Source: Clostridiales bacterium (GTDB lineage: Bacteria; Bacillota; Clostridia; Oscillospirales; Acutalibacteraceae). Taken from it: a stretch of 15,149 nt of DNA. The notes under the pieces were generated by a model. It had not been told where the DNA came from, did not search any database, and was given only the letters and a program-made list of their open reading frames with translations. Of the stretch, positions 1 through 6,693 are shown piece by piece. Position numbers and translations under genes: made by a program. Numbering within the stretch: the stretch's first letter is position 1; each line of letters begins with the position of its first letter. The stretch spans positions 1 to 15,149 of the forward strand of contig JAAZFZ010000105.1 in NCBI GenBank assembly GCA_012511485.1, in the 5' to 3' direction.

Positions 1-135
1 GTCATATACTCTTGAGGCATAAGGTATTCTCCTCCCTGGGACAAACTCCTTTTTTTGATTGTGATACTCTTTGCAGTAGCTTTCAACAAGCCCGAGTATC
101 TTCTGCCTTAAAGCCTGCTCGTTTTTATCGGCCAT
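1..135 (-). CDS. rfbH: RfbH-type CDP-4-keto-6-deoxyglucose-3-dehydrase, N-terminal part (runs off left edge)
   Basis: Only the first 45 codons lie in the window. The ATG shares one base with the rfbG stop codon (TAATG), which suggests translational coupling. The visible residues include LRQKILGLVESYCKEYH followed by FVPGRRIPYASRVYD, which resembles the conserved N-terminus of RfbH/E1 enzymes (LR..I..LV..Y followed by FVPG...P.SG+V). RfbH is a PMP- and [2Fe-2S]-dependent dehydrase acting at C3 of CDP-4-keto-6-deoxyglucose, the step after RfbG. Its position directly after rfbF and rfbG supports the call. The iron-sulfur ligands and the PLP-fold core are outside the window, so the assignment rests on a short N-terminus plus operon context. 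Confidence 0.8.
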   Translation of the reverse strand, partial: MADKNEQALRQKILGLVESYCKEYHNQKKEFVPGRRIPYASRVYD

Positions 136-1196
136 TAAACCACCTTCACTGATAAAAAGTCTTTAATTTGCCTGTCTATGGCTTCGGGTATGCCTGCATC
201 GTTTAAATATACCTTAGTCCATTCAATTGTTTTTTCAATTGCCTGCTCCACATTCCAGCGTGGTGCCCAGCCCATGACAGACTTGAGCTTTGAACAGTCG
301 AGCTTTAAAAAGTTCGCTTCGTGGGGGCCAACCTTTGTTTTGAACTCATAGTCCTGCCCGCCTCCCCAGCAGGTGCAGAATTTTTCAAGAAGCTCACCTG
401 TTGTTATGCAGTCACATTCATCCGGCCCGACATTGTAATAATCGGCAAGCAAAATATCATCATATTGCCTTTGAGCGATAAGGAGATAAGCGGCTAACGG
501 CTCAAGAACATGCTGATATGGGCGCACGGAATTGGGGTTCCTGACAACAATCGATTTAAATGCCATTGCCGCGCGCACACAGTCGGGAATTATCCTGTTT
601 TCGGCAAAATCCCCTCCCCCAATTACATTGCCTGCCCTTGCGGTTGAAACGGCAATGCCTTTTTCCTGAAAAAAGGAGCGCTTATAGCAATGTGTGACCA
701 GCTCCGAGCAGGATTTGGAGTTGGAATATGGGTCATAGCCGTCAAGCGGCTCATTTTCACGATAGCCCCAAGCCCATTCGTTATTCTGATAAACCTTATC
801 GGTTGTGACATTGAGCATGGACTTGACGCAATCGGTCTGCCTGGCACATTCAAGAATATTGACAGTACCCATTACATTTGTTTCGTATGTATAGTGGGGG
901 CTGCGGTATGACTCAAGAACAATTGGCTGGGCGGCAAGGTGAAAAACAATTTCAGGCTCAGCAGTCTCAAACGCCTTAAACAGCCTGCTGAGATTCCTGA
1001 TATCTCCAATAACCGAGTTCATTTCTCCCTTTAAACCCGAAATGTCAAACAGATTCGGATTTGTGGGCGGTTCAAGGGCATATCCGGTAACCTCCGCACC
1101 GGAATTGACGAGCATTTTGCACAGCCATGTTCCTTTAAAACCCGTATGCCCCGTCACAAAAACCTTTTTGCCGCTGTAAAAGCTCATATCCAACAT
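135..1196 (-). CDS. rfbG: CDP-glucose 4,6-dehydratase
   Basis: This 353-residue extended short-chain dehydrogenase/reductase converts CDP-glucose to CDP-4-keto-6-deoxyglucose with bound NAD. The Rossmann glycine motif TGHTGFKG is at residues 15-22, the TTDK segment at 131-134, and the catalytic YSNSK (Tyr157, Lys161) is present. The WAWGYREN stretch (141-148) is typical of CDP-glucose rather than dTDP-glucose dehydratases. The length matches the family. The chosen ATG has AGGAG nine bases upstream. A TTG six codons earlier lies ahead of that ribosome site and is unlikely to be used. The gene begins 28 bases after the rfbF stop and overlaps the rfbH start by one base, so the three are cotranscribed. 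The gene appears intact. Confidence 0.95.
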   Translation of the reverse strand: MLDMSFYSGKKVFVTGHTGFKGTWLCKMLVNSGAEVTGYALEPPTNPNLFDISGLKGEMNSVIGDIRNLSRLFKAFETAEPEIVFHLAAQPIVLESYRSPHYTYETNVMGTVNILECARQTDCVKSMLNVTTDKVYQNNEWAWGYRENEPLDGYDPYSNSKSCSELVTHCYKRSFFQEKGIAVSTARAGNVIGGGDFAENRIIPDCVRAAMAFKSIVVRNPNSVRPYQHVLEPLAAYLLIAQRQYDDILLADYYNVGPDECDCITTGELLEKFCTCWGGGQDYEFKTKVGPHEANFLKLDCSKLKSVMGWAPRWNVEQAIEKTIEWTKVYLNDAGIPEAIDRQIKDFLSVKVV

Positions 1197-1224
1197 AACA
1201 GCCGCTCCTTTCAAACGCTATTGT

Positions 1225-1998
1225 TTACCAGACCTTCCAAGGCGCCGCCCCGTTCTCCCACAACTTTTCAAGCAAGAGCTTGTCCCTCATGGTATCCATA
1301 CACTGCCAGAAGCCGTCATGCTTATATGCATTAAGCTCCCTGCTGCGTGCCGCCTCTTCAAGCGGGTATTTTTCAAAGACCGTTTCATCACACTCAATAA
1401 GGTCAAAAATGCCCTGCTCAAGCACCATAAAGCCGCCGTTTATGTAGCTGCCGTCTTCCTTAGTTTTTTCTCTGAAGCTCATGATAAGGTCATTGTCATC
1501 AACATCAATAACACCGAATTTCTGGTCAACTCTGATAGCTGTAATTGTAGCCATCTTGCCCTTTTCGTTGTGGAATTTAACAAGCTCATTTATATCGACA
1601 TCCGATACACCGTCACCGTATGTCAGCATAAATGGCTCATTATCAAGGTAATTTCGGATTCTCTTAACCCTGCCGCCTGTCATTGTGTTGAGCCCCGTAT
1701 CAACGAGGGTAACCTTCCACGGCTCTGAAAAATTGGAGTGAACTATCATATTGTTTTTATTTGTGAAATCAAATGTAATGTCACTCCTATGCAGGTAATA
1801 ATCGGCAAAAAACTCCTTAATCGTATGCTGCTTATATCCGCAGCAGATTACAAAATCGTTATACCCATAATGAGAATATTGCTTCATAATGTGCCAGAGA
1901 ATTGGCATATCTCCGATTTCAATCATCGGCTTTGGCTTGAGATGGCTTTCTTCACTGATTCTTGTTCCGAACCCTCCCGCTAAAATAACTACCTTCAC
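1225..1998 (-). CDS. rfbF: Glucose-1-phosphate cytidylyltransferase
   Basis: This 257-residue nucleotidyltransferase makes CDP-glucose from CTP and glucose 1-phosphate, the first step of the CDP-deoxysugar pathway. The N-terminus has the signature LAGGFGTR (residues 6-13) followed by KPKPM (21-25), and the metal-binding Asp is in TYGDGVSDVD (Asp129). A GTG start at 1998 gives 257 residues, the usual RfbF length, and has an AAGGGG ribosome site six bases upstream. A longer in-frame reading to 2109 would overlap the C-terminus of the membrane protein gene and add a low-complexity leader, so I rejected it. The gene starts 22 bases after the upstream yfhO-like stop and is followed by rfbG. Confidence 0.95.
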   Translation of the reverse strand: MKVVILAGGFGTRISEESHLKPKPMIEIGDMPILWHIMKQYSHYGYNDFVICCGYKQHTIKEFFADYYLHRSDITFDFTNKNNMIVHSNFSEPWKVTLVDTGLNTMTGGRVKRIRNYLDNEPFMLTYGDGVSDVDINELVKFHNEKGKMATITAIRVDQKFGVIDVDDNDLIMSFREKTKEDGSYINGGFMVLEQGIFDLIECDETVFEKYPLEEAARSRELNAYKHDGFWQCMDTMRDKLLLEKLWENGAAPWKVW

Positions 1999-2004
1999 TT
2001 TATT

Positions 2005-2010
2005 CCCCTT
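2005..2010 (-). promoter_or_regulatory. Ribosome binding site fixing the rfbF GTG start
   Basis: AAGGGG on the minus strand lies six bases before the GTG at 1998. It lies in the short gap after the yfhO-like stop and supports the 257-residue RfbF over the longer reading. Confidence 0.7.
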
Positions 2011-2020
2011 TCCGGTTTCA

Positions 2021-4693
2021 TTATAATTGTTGTAGAAATAATTGTTGTAGAAGTGTAAATATGATAGGAAAAACATAAAACACTTCGAAAAGCACGATAA
2101 TTCCGACAATGTAGCCCTTTTCGAGAATCTTAAAAGCTAGACCTGAGCTTTCGGGGTCAAGAGCTCTTTTTCTCCTCCTTATAAGAATCAGAGCAAGGCA
2201 TGCAAATGAAAGAAGGCTGATAACTATGCCTTGATTCAAGCCTTTCGGAGTATATTTCATCAAAACATGGTTTTCACCATTGGTGAGTTTGACTGCCATG
2301 AAGCTGCCCATGACCTGGATAGGTTCAGTCTTGACGCCATTGACCCTGCAAGCCCATGAATCATAGTAGACAACGGGCAGGAAAAGATATTCCCCGTCAC
2401 TATTAGACTTGACATCGAGTTCAAGCGTTCTCCCGATTGCTGATGCGTTAGAGTCATAGTTCTCATAGCTTTTGCAGAGCTTATCAAGCTTAGCTGTATC
2501 CATAACGCCAACCATAACGGAGCTGAAATCGGCCTTGTTGTTCATTGCAACGAATGTGACATTGACGGTCTCATCCGTAAAAGTACCCAAATCAACAAGA
2601 TTGTTGTTAAATAAAGCTTTGTATAACATATTATTGGAGTTGCCCAGCGTCGGTATTTCAATTATCCTTCCGTTAACGCTGAAACTGCCCGAAAAGAAGT
2701 CGGTTAAAGCATTACTGCAATATAACCTCTTTGTGCCTTCAACTTTAACTGAAAAAGAGACTGAGTTTTTATAGGTTTTGCTCGGCACGGTTAAAACTTC
2801 AAATATACCCTCGCTGCCGCCCGAGAGAAGCTTATAAATCTTATTATTGTTTTCAAGAGCATTGCCGTCAAGAAAGCTTTCGTTAAGAATCCCTTCGCCC
2901 ACAACAAGCCCGAATGGCAAGGTATAATTATCAGAATAGATATTATACTCCCCCATTGTTTCAAGCAGTGTATATGCATCATCATCAAGCGTTTTTGTGG
3001 TAAGTGTATGCTTGCAATTGAGGAGGGCGTCCGTGAGCAGAGTACCTCCCGTATCGAGCACTCTCGTATAAACCCTTGAATAACCTAAGCTTTTCATGGC
3101 TGATGAAATTTGTGGCGGAATCAAGTGGGTGAAATTTGAAAGTGCGCTGTGATTGAGCACAAGAGGATAATTAGAGTTTAGAGAGGAATCCGAATTTTTT
3201 ATCCTTGAAAGGTTGTCATTTTTTAGTGAAGTATTTGCTGTGATATTTAAACAGTCATAAATGAAGGAGGTATTATATTCGCTCGCTCTCACTAATGATT
3301 TTGAAAAAGCTCTGTTAACAGATACTCCTGTTTCAAAAGCAAAAACCAGACAGATAAGGATACTTCCCACACGCTTTGAACCGAACTTGAAAAGTATGAT
3401 ATAGCAGGCAAAAACTAATATAAAAAATATTAACGCAAAAAAAACATTGTCAAAAAAAGCTTCGTATTTATATGCTGAGTCCGTTACCTGAGAATACACT
3501 CTTCCGCTCAAAAAGAGATAGGCTGCACCGCCTGCAAAGGCAAGCCCTAAGATGACCATTAACCGGCTTTTTAATCCGTTGCTTTTGAAAAGCTCCGAGC
3601 CGAATCTCTCTAATGCATATGCACATCCTGCAATTATGACAAAGCTCAGCATGAAGGCGTATCGCATCGGGAAAAGGACATAGCTACCCATGTGCCAGAA
3701 CAGATTAATGCTTTCGAAAAAAACCTGAAGACCGAGAGTGCCCAGTGATAGGAAAATAAAGCTTATACTTTTCTTCTCTTCTCTGAATTTCAAAAGCATT
3801 AGGCAAATAACTGAAAAGGGCAGGGCGGTCATAATTATCAACATGCCCAGCTTGGGATTTGACAGAATGTTTTCAGCCGAAATAATATCGATGAAGCCTT
3901 TTGTCGATTCATATCTGGAGGTGGTAGTCAGATAAAAAAACGAAGGCAATGATATTGCTGCAGAAACAAGCAGGCCAAAAACTGAGCCCAGACCGAAATT
4001 ATAGATTGAGGTTTTCCTTGTATTTTTCGGAACTATCAGGATTATGTACAGGCCTCCGACAAAAATCAGGAACAGATAAACCATATATGTTATATAAAGG
4101 CTTCGTGCGGCGCACAGGGCAAGCAATAATATGTAGGGCAGAATCTTGCCCTTTTTAAAAAGATGCAATAGAGCGGTAATAAGCAAAGGGAAGAAAATTG
4201 CAATATCAAGCCATTCGATATTGGTATAGAGCTGCAGTACATACCCGCTGAAGGGATATAAAAGGCTCAGTACAATCTTCCACACCGATGCAATCCTGAA
4301 ATGTTTTTCTATAAAAAACATCATTGTCAAGGACATCAGGACTAGCTTAAGCATCACAAAATAAGACATCCATTCAGTTATTGAATCTCTGGGACAAATA
4401 AGAAAAAACAACGGAGAAAATGGGCTGAAAAACTCTGTCACATTGTGAAAAATGCTAACTCCCGCCCCTGTGTTCCAGTTAAAGAGCGGCGAAGCATCGC
4501 CGTGAAGCACATCCCAAAAAGCAGTTAAAACAGGCACGGAATTCTGAACCAAGTCATCATAAACTACGCTCTCGGAACCAAAGGGATAAATGCCGTTTAT
4601 GGCATAAACGATGAGAAGGATTGCTGCAGCCGCCAAGCCGGAAGCCAAATAAAGAATCAGCTTAACTCTTTTCCGCTCTGCTTTATCGTGCAC
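2021..4693 (-). CDS. yfhO: YfhO-family polytopic membrane protein
   Basis: This 890-residue protein has a membrane segment at about residues 11-32, many more hydrophobic helices up to about residue 445, a long polar region (about 450-830) likely outside the membrane, and two C-terminal helices (about 836-852 and 870-888). The loop after the first helix (GSESVVYDDLVQNSVP, then FNWNTGAG and FSPFSPLFF) resembles the start of YfhO proteins, which have a GT-C-like architecture. In Bacillus YfhO is associated with glycosylation of lipoteichoic acid. Here, next to CDP-sugar genes, it may transfer a lipid-linked sugar to a surface polymer; that is inference. The GTG start has AGGAGG eight bases upstream. 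The gene starts 37 bases after the deoC end with no terminator between. The C-terminus LLQQLFLQQL comes from a 15-bp tandem duplication. Confidence 0.85.
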   Translation of the reverse strand: MHDKAERKRVKLILYLASGLAAAAILLIVYAINGIYPFGSESVVYDDLVQNSVPVLTAFWDVLHGDASPLFNWNTGAGVSIFHNVTEFFSPFSPLFFLICPRDSITEWMSYFVMLKLVLMSLTMMFFIEKHFRIASVWKIVLSLLYPFSGYVLQLYTNIEWLDIAIFFPLLITALLHLFKKGKILPYILLLALCAARSLYITYMVYLFLIFVGGLYIILIVPKNTRKTSIYNFGLGSVFGLLVSAAISLPSFFYLTTTSRYESTKGFIDIISAENILSNPKLGMLIIMTALPFSVICLMLLKFREEKKSISFIFLSLGTLGLQVFFESINLFWHMGSYVLFPMRYAFMLSFVIIAGCAYALERFGSELFKSNGLKSRLMVILGLAFAGGAAYLFLSGRVYSQVTDSAYKYEAFFDNVFFALIFFILVFACYIILFKFGSKRVGSILICLVFAFETGVSVNRAFSKSLVRASEYNTSFIYDCLNITANTSLKNDNLSRIKNSDSSLNSNYPLVLNHSALSNFTHLIPPQISSAMKSLGYSRVYTRVLDTGGTLLTDALLNCKHTLTTKTLDDDAYTLLETMGEYNIYSDNYTLPFGLVVGEGILNESFLDGNALENNNKIYKLLSGGSEGIFEVLTVPSKTYKNSVSFSVKVEGTKRLYCSNALTDFFSGSFSVNGRIIEIPTLGNSNNMLYKALFNNNLVDLGTFTDETVNVTFVAMNNKADFSSVMVGVMDTAKLDKLCKSYENYDSNASAIGRTLELDVKSNSDGEYLFLPVVYYDSWACRVNGVKTEPIQVMGSFMAVKLTNGENHVLMKYTPKGLNQGIVISLLSFACLALILIRRRKRALDPESSGLAFKILEKGYIVGIIVLFEVFYVFPIIFTLLQQLFLQQL
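2023..2052. repeat. 15-bp tandem duplication at the 3' end of the yfhO-like gene
   Basis: Two perfect adjacent copies of ATAATTGTTGTAGAA (plus strand) occupy 2023-2037 and 2038-2052. Read on the minus strand they encode the repeated LQQL-F-LQQL tail just before the TAA stop. Because 15 is a multiple of three, gain or loss of a unit keeps the frame. Confidence 0.9.
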
Positions 4694-4730
4694 GAGTTCA
4701 ACCTCCTAAAAATTATTAAATTAGCCATAG

Positions 4731-5375
4731 TTATTTAATCAATTTAATAATTGTGCTGGTGCCCAAGCGGTCTGCACCGAGATTAATAAAGACCTGCGCA
4801 TCCTCAACTGTTTTAATGCCGCCCGCCGCCTTGATTTTTATTTGAGGCGCAACATTTTCAGCCATCAGCTTAATATCCTCCCTTGTAGCTCCGCCTGTGG
4901 AAAAGCCTGTTGAGTTTTTGACATAGTCGGCTCAGGAATGGGAGACGATTTCACACATTTTCACCTTCTCCTCATCGGATAAATGGCAGGTCTCGATTAT
5001 TACCTTGAGCAGCCTGCCCTTGCAAGCTGATTTAACGGCTTTAATCTCATCAAGCAGACAGTCATAGAGCTTGTCCTTTAAAAAGCCGATATTGATAACC
5101 ATATCAATTTCGTCTGCACCGTTTGCAACGGCATCCCCTGCCTCAAAGCATTTTGCAGCCGTTGTACTGTACCCCGTCGGGAAGCCTATTACGGTGCATA
5201 TCTTCATTTTGGTGCAGACATATTCCTTCGCTTTTTTTACATATGACGCAGGTATGCATACGCTTGCAGTGCCGAACCTGATTGCGTCATCGCAAAGCTC
5301 TCTGATTTCGCTCCACCTTGCGTCAGGTGAAAGCAACGTATGGTCAACTTTTTTTAAAATATCCGAATAGTCCAA
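4731..5375 (-). pseudogene. deoC: Deoxyribose-phosphate aldolase with in-frame TGA
   Basis: The frame encodes a 214-codon class I DeoC, which cleaves 2-deoxyribose 5-phosphate to glyceraldehyde 3-phosphate and acetaldehyde. Family features are KVDHTLL near the N-terminus, DEIDMVINIG (Asp91), and the Schiff-base lysine in LKVIIET (Lys124). Codon 148 (4932-4934) is TGA. The same frame then continues without a break with ADYVKNSTGFSTGGAT, AAGGIKT and GTST, ending in TAA at 4731. DeoC proteins often carry Gly at this point (GADYVK), so a GGA to TGA change is the simplest explanation. A truncated product would lose the second active-site lysine and the phosphate-binding loops. The TTG start has GGAGG eight bases upstream; an ATG at 5408 has a weaker site. 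The gene may be a recent pseudogene or a sequence error. Confidence 0.88.
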
Positions 5376-5383
5376 AAAAGATA

Positions 5384-5388
5384 CCTCC
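5384..5388 (-). promoter_or_regulatory. Ribosome binding site fixing the deoC TTG start
   Basis: GGAGG on the minus strand is eight bases before the TTG at 5375. That start gives MDYSDILKKVDHTLL, which matches the usual DeoC N-terminus, whereas the ATG at 5408 adds an 11-residue leader. Confidence 0.7.
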
Positions 5389-5432
5389 AAAGTCTTTTCA
5401 GATTGCATTGCACCTTGAAATAATCCAGCTTT

Positions 5433-5460
5433 ATTCTACACTTTTTGACATGGAAGTCAA
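5433..5460 (-). promoter_or_regulatory. Promoter of the deoC-yfhO-rfbFGH unit
   Basis: On the minus strand, TTGACT (5460-5455) and TAGAAT (5438-5433) are spaced 16 bases apart. Each matches the sigma-A consensus in five of six positions. TTGAC and GTCAA, six bases apart, form a small inverted repeat over the -35 box that could be an operator. No other promoter this good was seen between deoC and rfbH. Confidence 0.7.
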
Positions 5461-5493
5461 ATTCTAAAATCACTTTTTTATGGAATTAATGCC

Positions 5494-5517
5494 AAAAAAA
5501 CAGATTAGCCGCTAATC
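5494..5517 (-). terminator. Terminator of the thioredoxin gene, overlapping its stop codon
   Basis: On the minus strand GATTAG-CGG-CTAATC forms a six-bp stem, followed by TG and seven T (5500-5494). The stop codon TAA (5507-5505) lies in the descending arm, so the last codons are part of the hairpin. Confidence 0.7.
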
Positions 5518-5816
5518 ATTTCAATTATTGCCGCCTTTGATTTTACGCCATTGATTTTGTTGACAACCTTTCCTTCCTTAATAACAACCAGTGTCGGAAT
5601 AGTCATTATTTTAAAGGTGTCAGCAAGCTCCGGCTCTTCATCAACATTAACTTTGCCGATTTTTGCATCGCTTATTTCCTGAGCTATCTCCTCAACAACA
5701 GGAGAAATCATCTTGCACGGGGTGCAGCCTGTTGCCCAAAAGTCGAGCAAAACCGGCTTATCGGAATTTAACACCTCTTCTTTAAAATTATCCTTTGTAA
5801 CCTTTAAAACAGACAT
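5505..5816 (-). CDS. trxA: Thioredoxin
   Basis: This 103-residue cytosolic protein has a complete thioredoxin fold layout: FWATGCTPCKM with Cys31 and Cys34, VNVDEEPELA in the middle, the cis-proline in MTIPTLV (Pro74), and a glycine-containing C-terminal segment (NKINGVKS). Thioredoxins reduce protein disulfides using electrons from thioredoxin reductase, which is not in this window. The active site is odd: GCTPC replaces the common WCGPC, with Gly before the first Cys and Thr in place of Gly after it. Both changes should affect redox potential or partner choice (inference). The ATG has AGAAGGAG seven bases upstream. The gene has its own promoter and terminator, so it is monocistronic. Confidence 0.93.
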   Translation of the reverse strand: MSVLKVTKDNFKEEVLNSDKPVLLDFWATGCTPCKMISPVVEEIAQEISDAKIGKVNVDEEPELADTFKIMTIPTLVVIKEGKVVNKINGVKSKAAIIEMISG

Positions 5817-5874
5817 TTTAATTCTCCTTCTACTGATATCTTAATTGTTGCAAAACGGTTTTAATCTGTTTGTT

Positions 5875-5903
5875 ATTATAGCATTATTGGTAAAAGCATA
5901 CAA
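5875..5903 (-). promoter_or_regulatory. Promoter of the thioredoxin gene
   Basis: On the minus strand TTGTAT (5903-5898) is followed after 17 bases by a perfect TATAAT (5880-5875). The thioredoxin ATG is about 60 bases downstream. Confidence 0.75.
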
Positions 5904-5935
5904 GTATAATTATATATTCCAAAATTAAATAATAA

Positions 5936-5964
5936 TTGACATCCGTTATTCTTTTTGCTAACAT
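5936..5964 (+). promoter_or_regulatory. Promoter of the GNAT acetyltransferase gene
   Basis: A perfect TTGACA (5936-5941) is followed after 17 bases by TAACAT (5959-5964). The GNAT gene ATG is 35 bases downstream. This promoter is divergent from the thioredoxin promoter. Confidence 0.7.
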
Positions 5965-5999
5965 CATATTGGGAAATTTTTCGAAAAGTAGGTTGAACA

Positions 6000-6584
6000 A
6001 TGGCACAGCTTAAAATGTACTGGAGGCGCAAGGCTCCTCAATATTATCCCCTTCCGGAGGGTTATACTGCACGAACCTTTGTTGACTGCAGAGAAGATAT
6101 TAATATATGGGTGAGTATATGTAGAAACGGCATTCTGCGTGAAAATGCTGACGAAAAAGACTATAAAGAAAGAATGCTCGACCACCCAAATTTTAAAACA
6201 GATGATATTATAATGATTGAAAAGGACGGTGTGGGATTGGCAACCATCACTGCAATCATTCATGCTGGCGGTCAGGGTTATATACATATGGTTGCAGCAA
6301 AACCAGAATGCCGAGGGCTTGGCATTGGCAACGCCATGAACTATTTGGCAACTAAAAAGCTCTATGATGAGGGCTGCGAGAGCGCAACTCTCACAACCGA
6401 CGAATTCCGTGTTCCCGCAATCAGGAGCTACCTTAGGGCAGGCTTTATGCCTGTTGATTATGATGAGGATATGCCCCTAAGATGGGAAAAGCTTTTGCGT
6501 GAGCTTAACATAAAAAATGTTGAAATGGTTGATATGAACGGCAACACAGTCAGAATATTAAATAGGGGCAGTGAAGAACGATGA
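6000..6584 (+). CDS. GNAT-family N-acetyltransferase, substrate unknown
   Basis: This 194-residue soluble protein carries a GNAT fold. The strand-helix core IHMVAAKPECRGLGIGNA contains the acetyl-CoA pyrophosphate-binding motif R-G-L-G-I-G at residues 105-110, followed by the usual helix (MNYLATKKLYDEGC) and AIRSYLRAGFMPV, a common GNAT C-terminal element. The ATG has AGTAGG seven bases upstream. The N-terminus (MYWRRKAPQYYPLPEGYTART) and a 30-residue tail after the GNAT core are not recognised. Acetyl-CoA is the probable donor; the acceptor cannot be told from the sequence. The gap to the next gene (109 bases) holds no clear terminator, so the ABC genes may be partly cotranscribed. Confidence 0.85.
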   Translation: MAQLKMYWRRKAPQYYPLPEGYTARTFVDCREDINIWVSICRNGILRENADEKDYKERMLDHPNFKTDDIIMIEKDGVGLATITAIIHAGGQGYIHMVAAKPECRGLGIGNAMNYLATKKLYDEGCESATLTTDEFRVPAIRSYLRAGFMPVDYDEDMPLRWEKLLRELNIKNVEMVDMNGNTVRILNRGSEER

Positions 6585-6681
6585 GCGAAAGTCGGTGCAG
6601 AAAATTACGCTTTAATCTTTTGCTATTTTAGTTTTTGAATAATTGATATATCGTTCTAAAACCAATAGATAATGAATGTTT

Positions 6682-6688
6682 AAGGAGG
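6682..6688 (+). promoter_or_regulatory. Ribosome binding site fixing the ABC ATPase TTG start
   Basis: AAGGAGG lies five bases before the TTG at 6694. The upstream in-frame ATG at 6676 lies ahead of this site, so TTG is the likely initiator. Confidence 0.75.
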
Positions 6689-6693
6689 CTGTT

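Noticed and set aside
1318..1728. 136-codon open frame on the plus strand
   Set aside because: It lies fully antisense to rfbF, which has strong family motifs, and it has no family resemblance or ribosome site of its own.
1999..2109. N-terminal extension of RfbF
   Set aside because: It would overlap the yfhO-like coding end by 89 bases and gives a low-complexity leader; the GTG at 1998 has a ribosome site and yields the normal family length.
4932..4934. TGA read as glycine or selenocysteine
   Set aside because: TGA terminates the GNAT and ATPase genes in the same window, no SECIS-like need exists for DeoC, and the organism type does not fit a code-25 lineage.
5964..6287. 107-codon open frame on the minus strand
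   Set aside because: It is antisense to the GNAT gene and its promoter, and the product is not recognisable.
6643..6674. Possible promoter before the ABC ATPase (TTGATA with a poor -10)
   Set aside because: The -10 match is weak at any acceptable spacing, so I did not list it as a feature.
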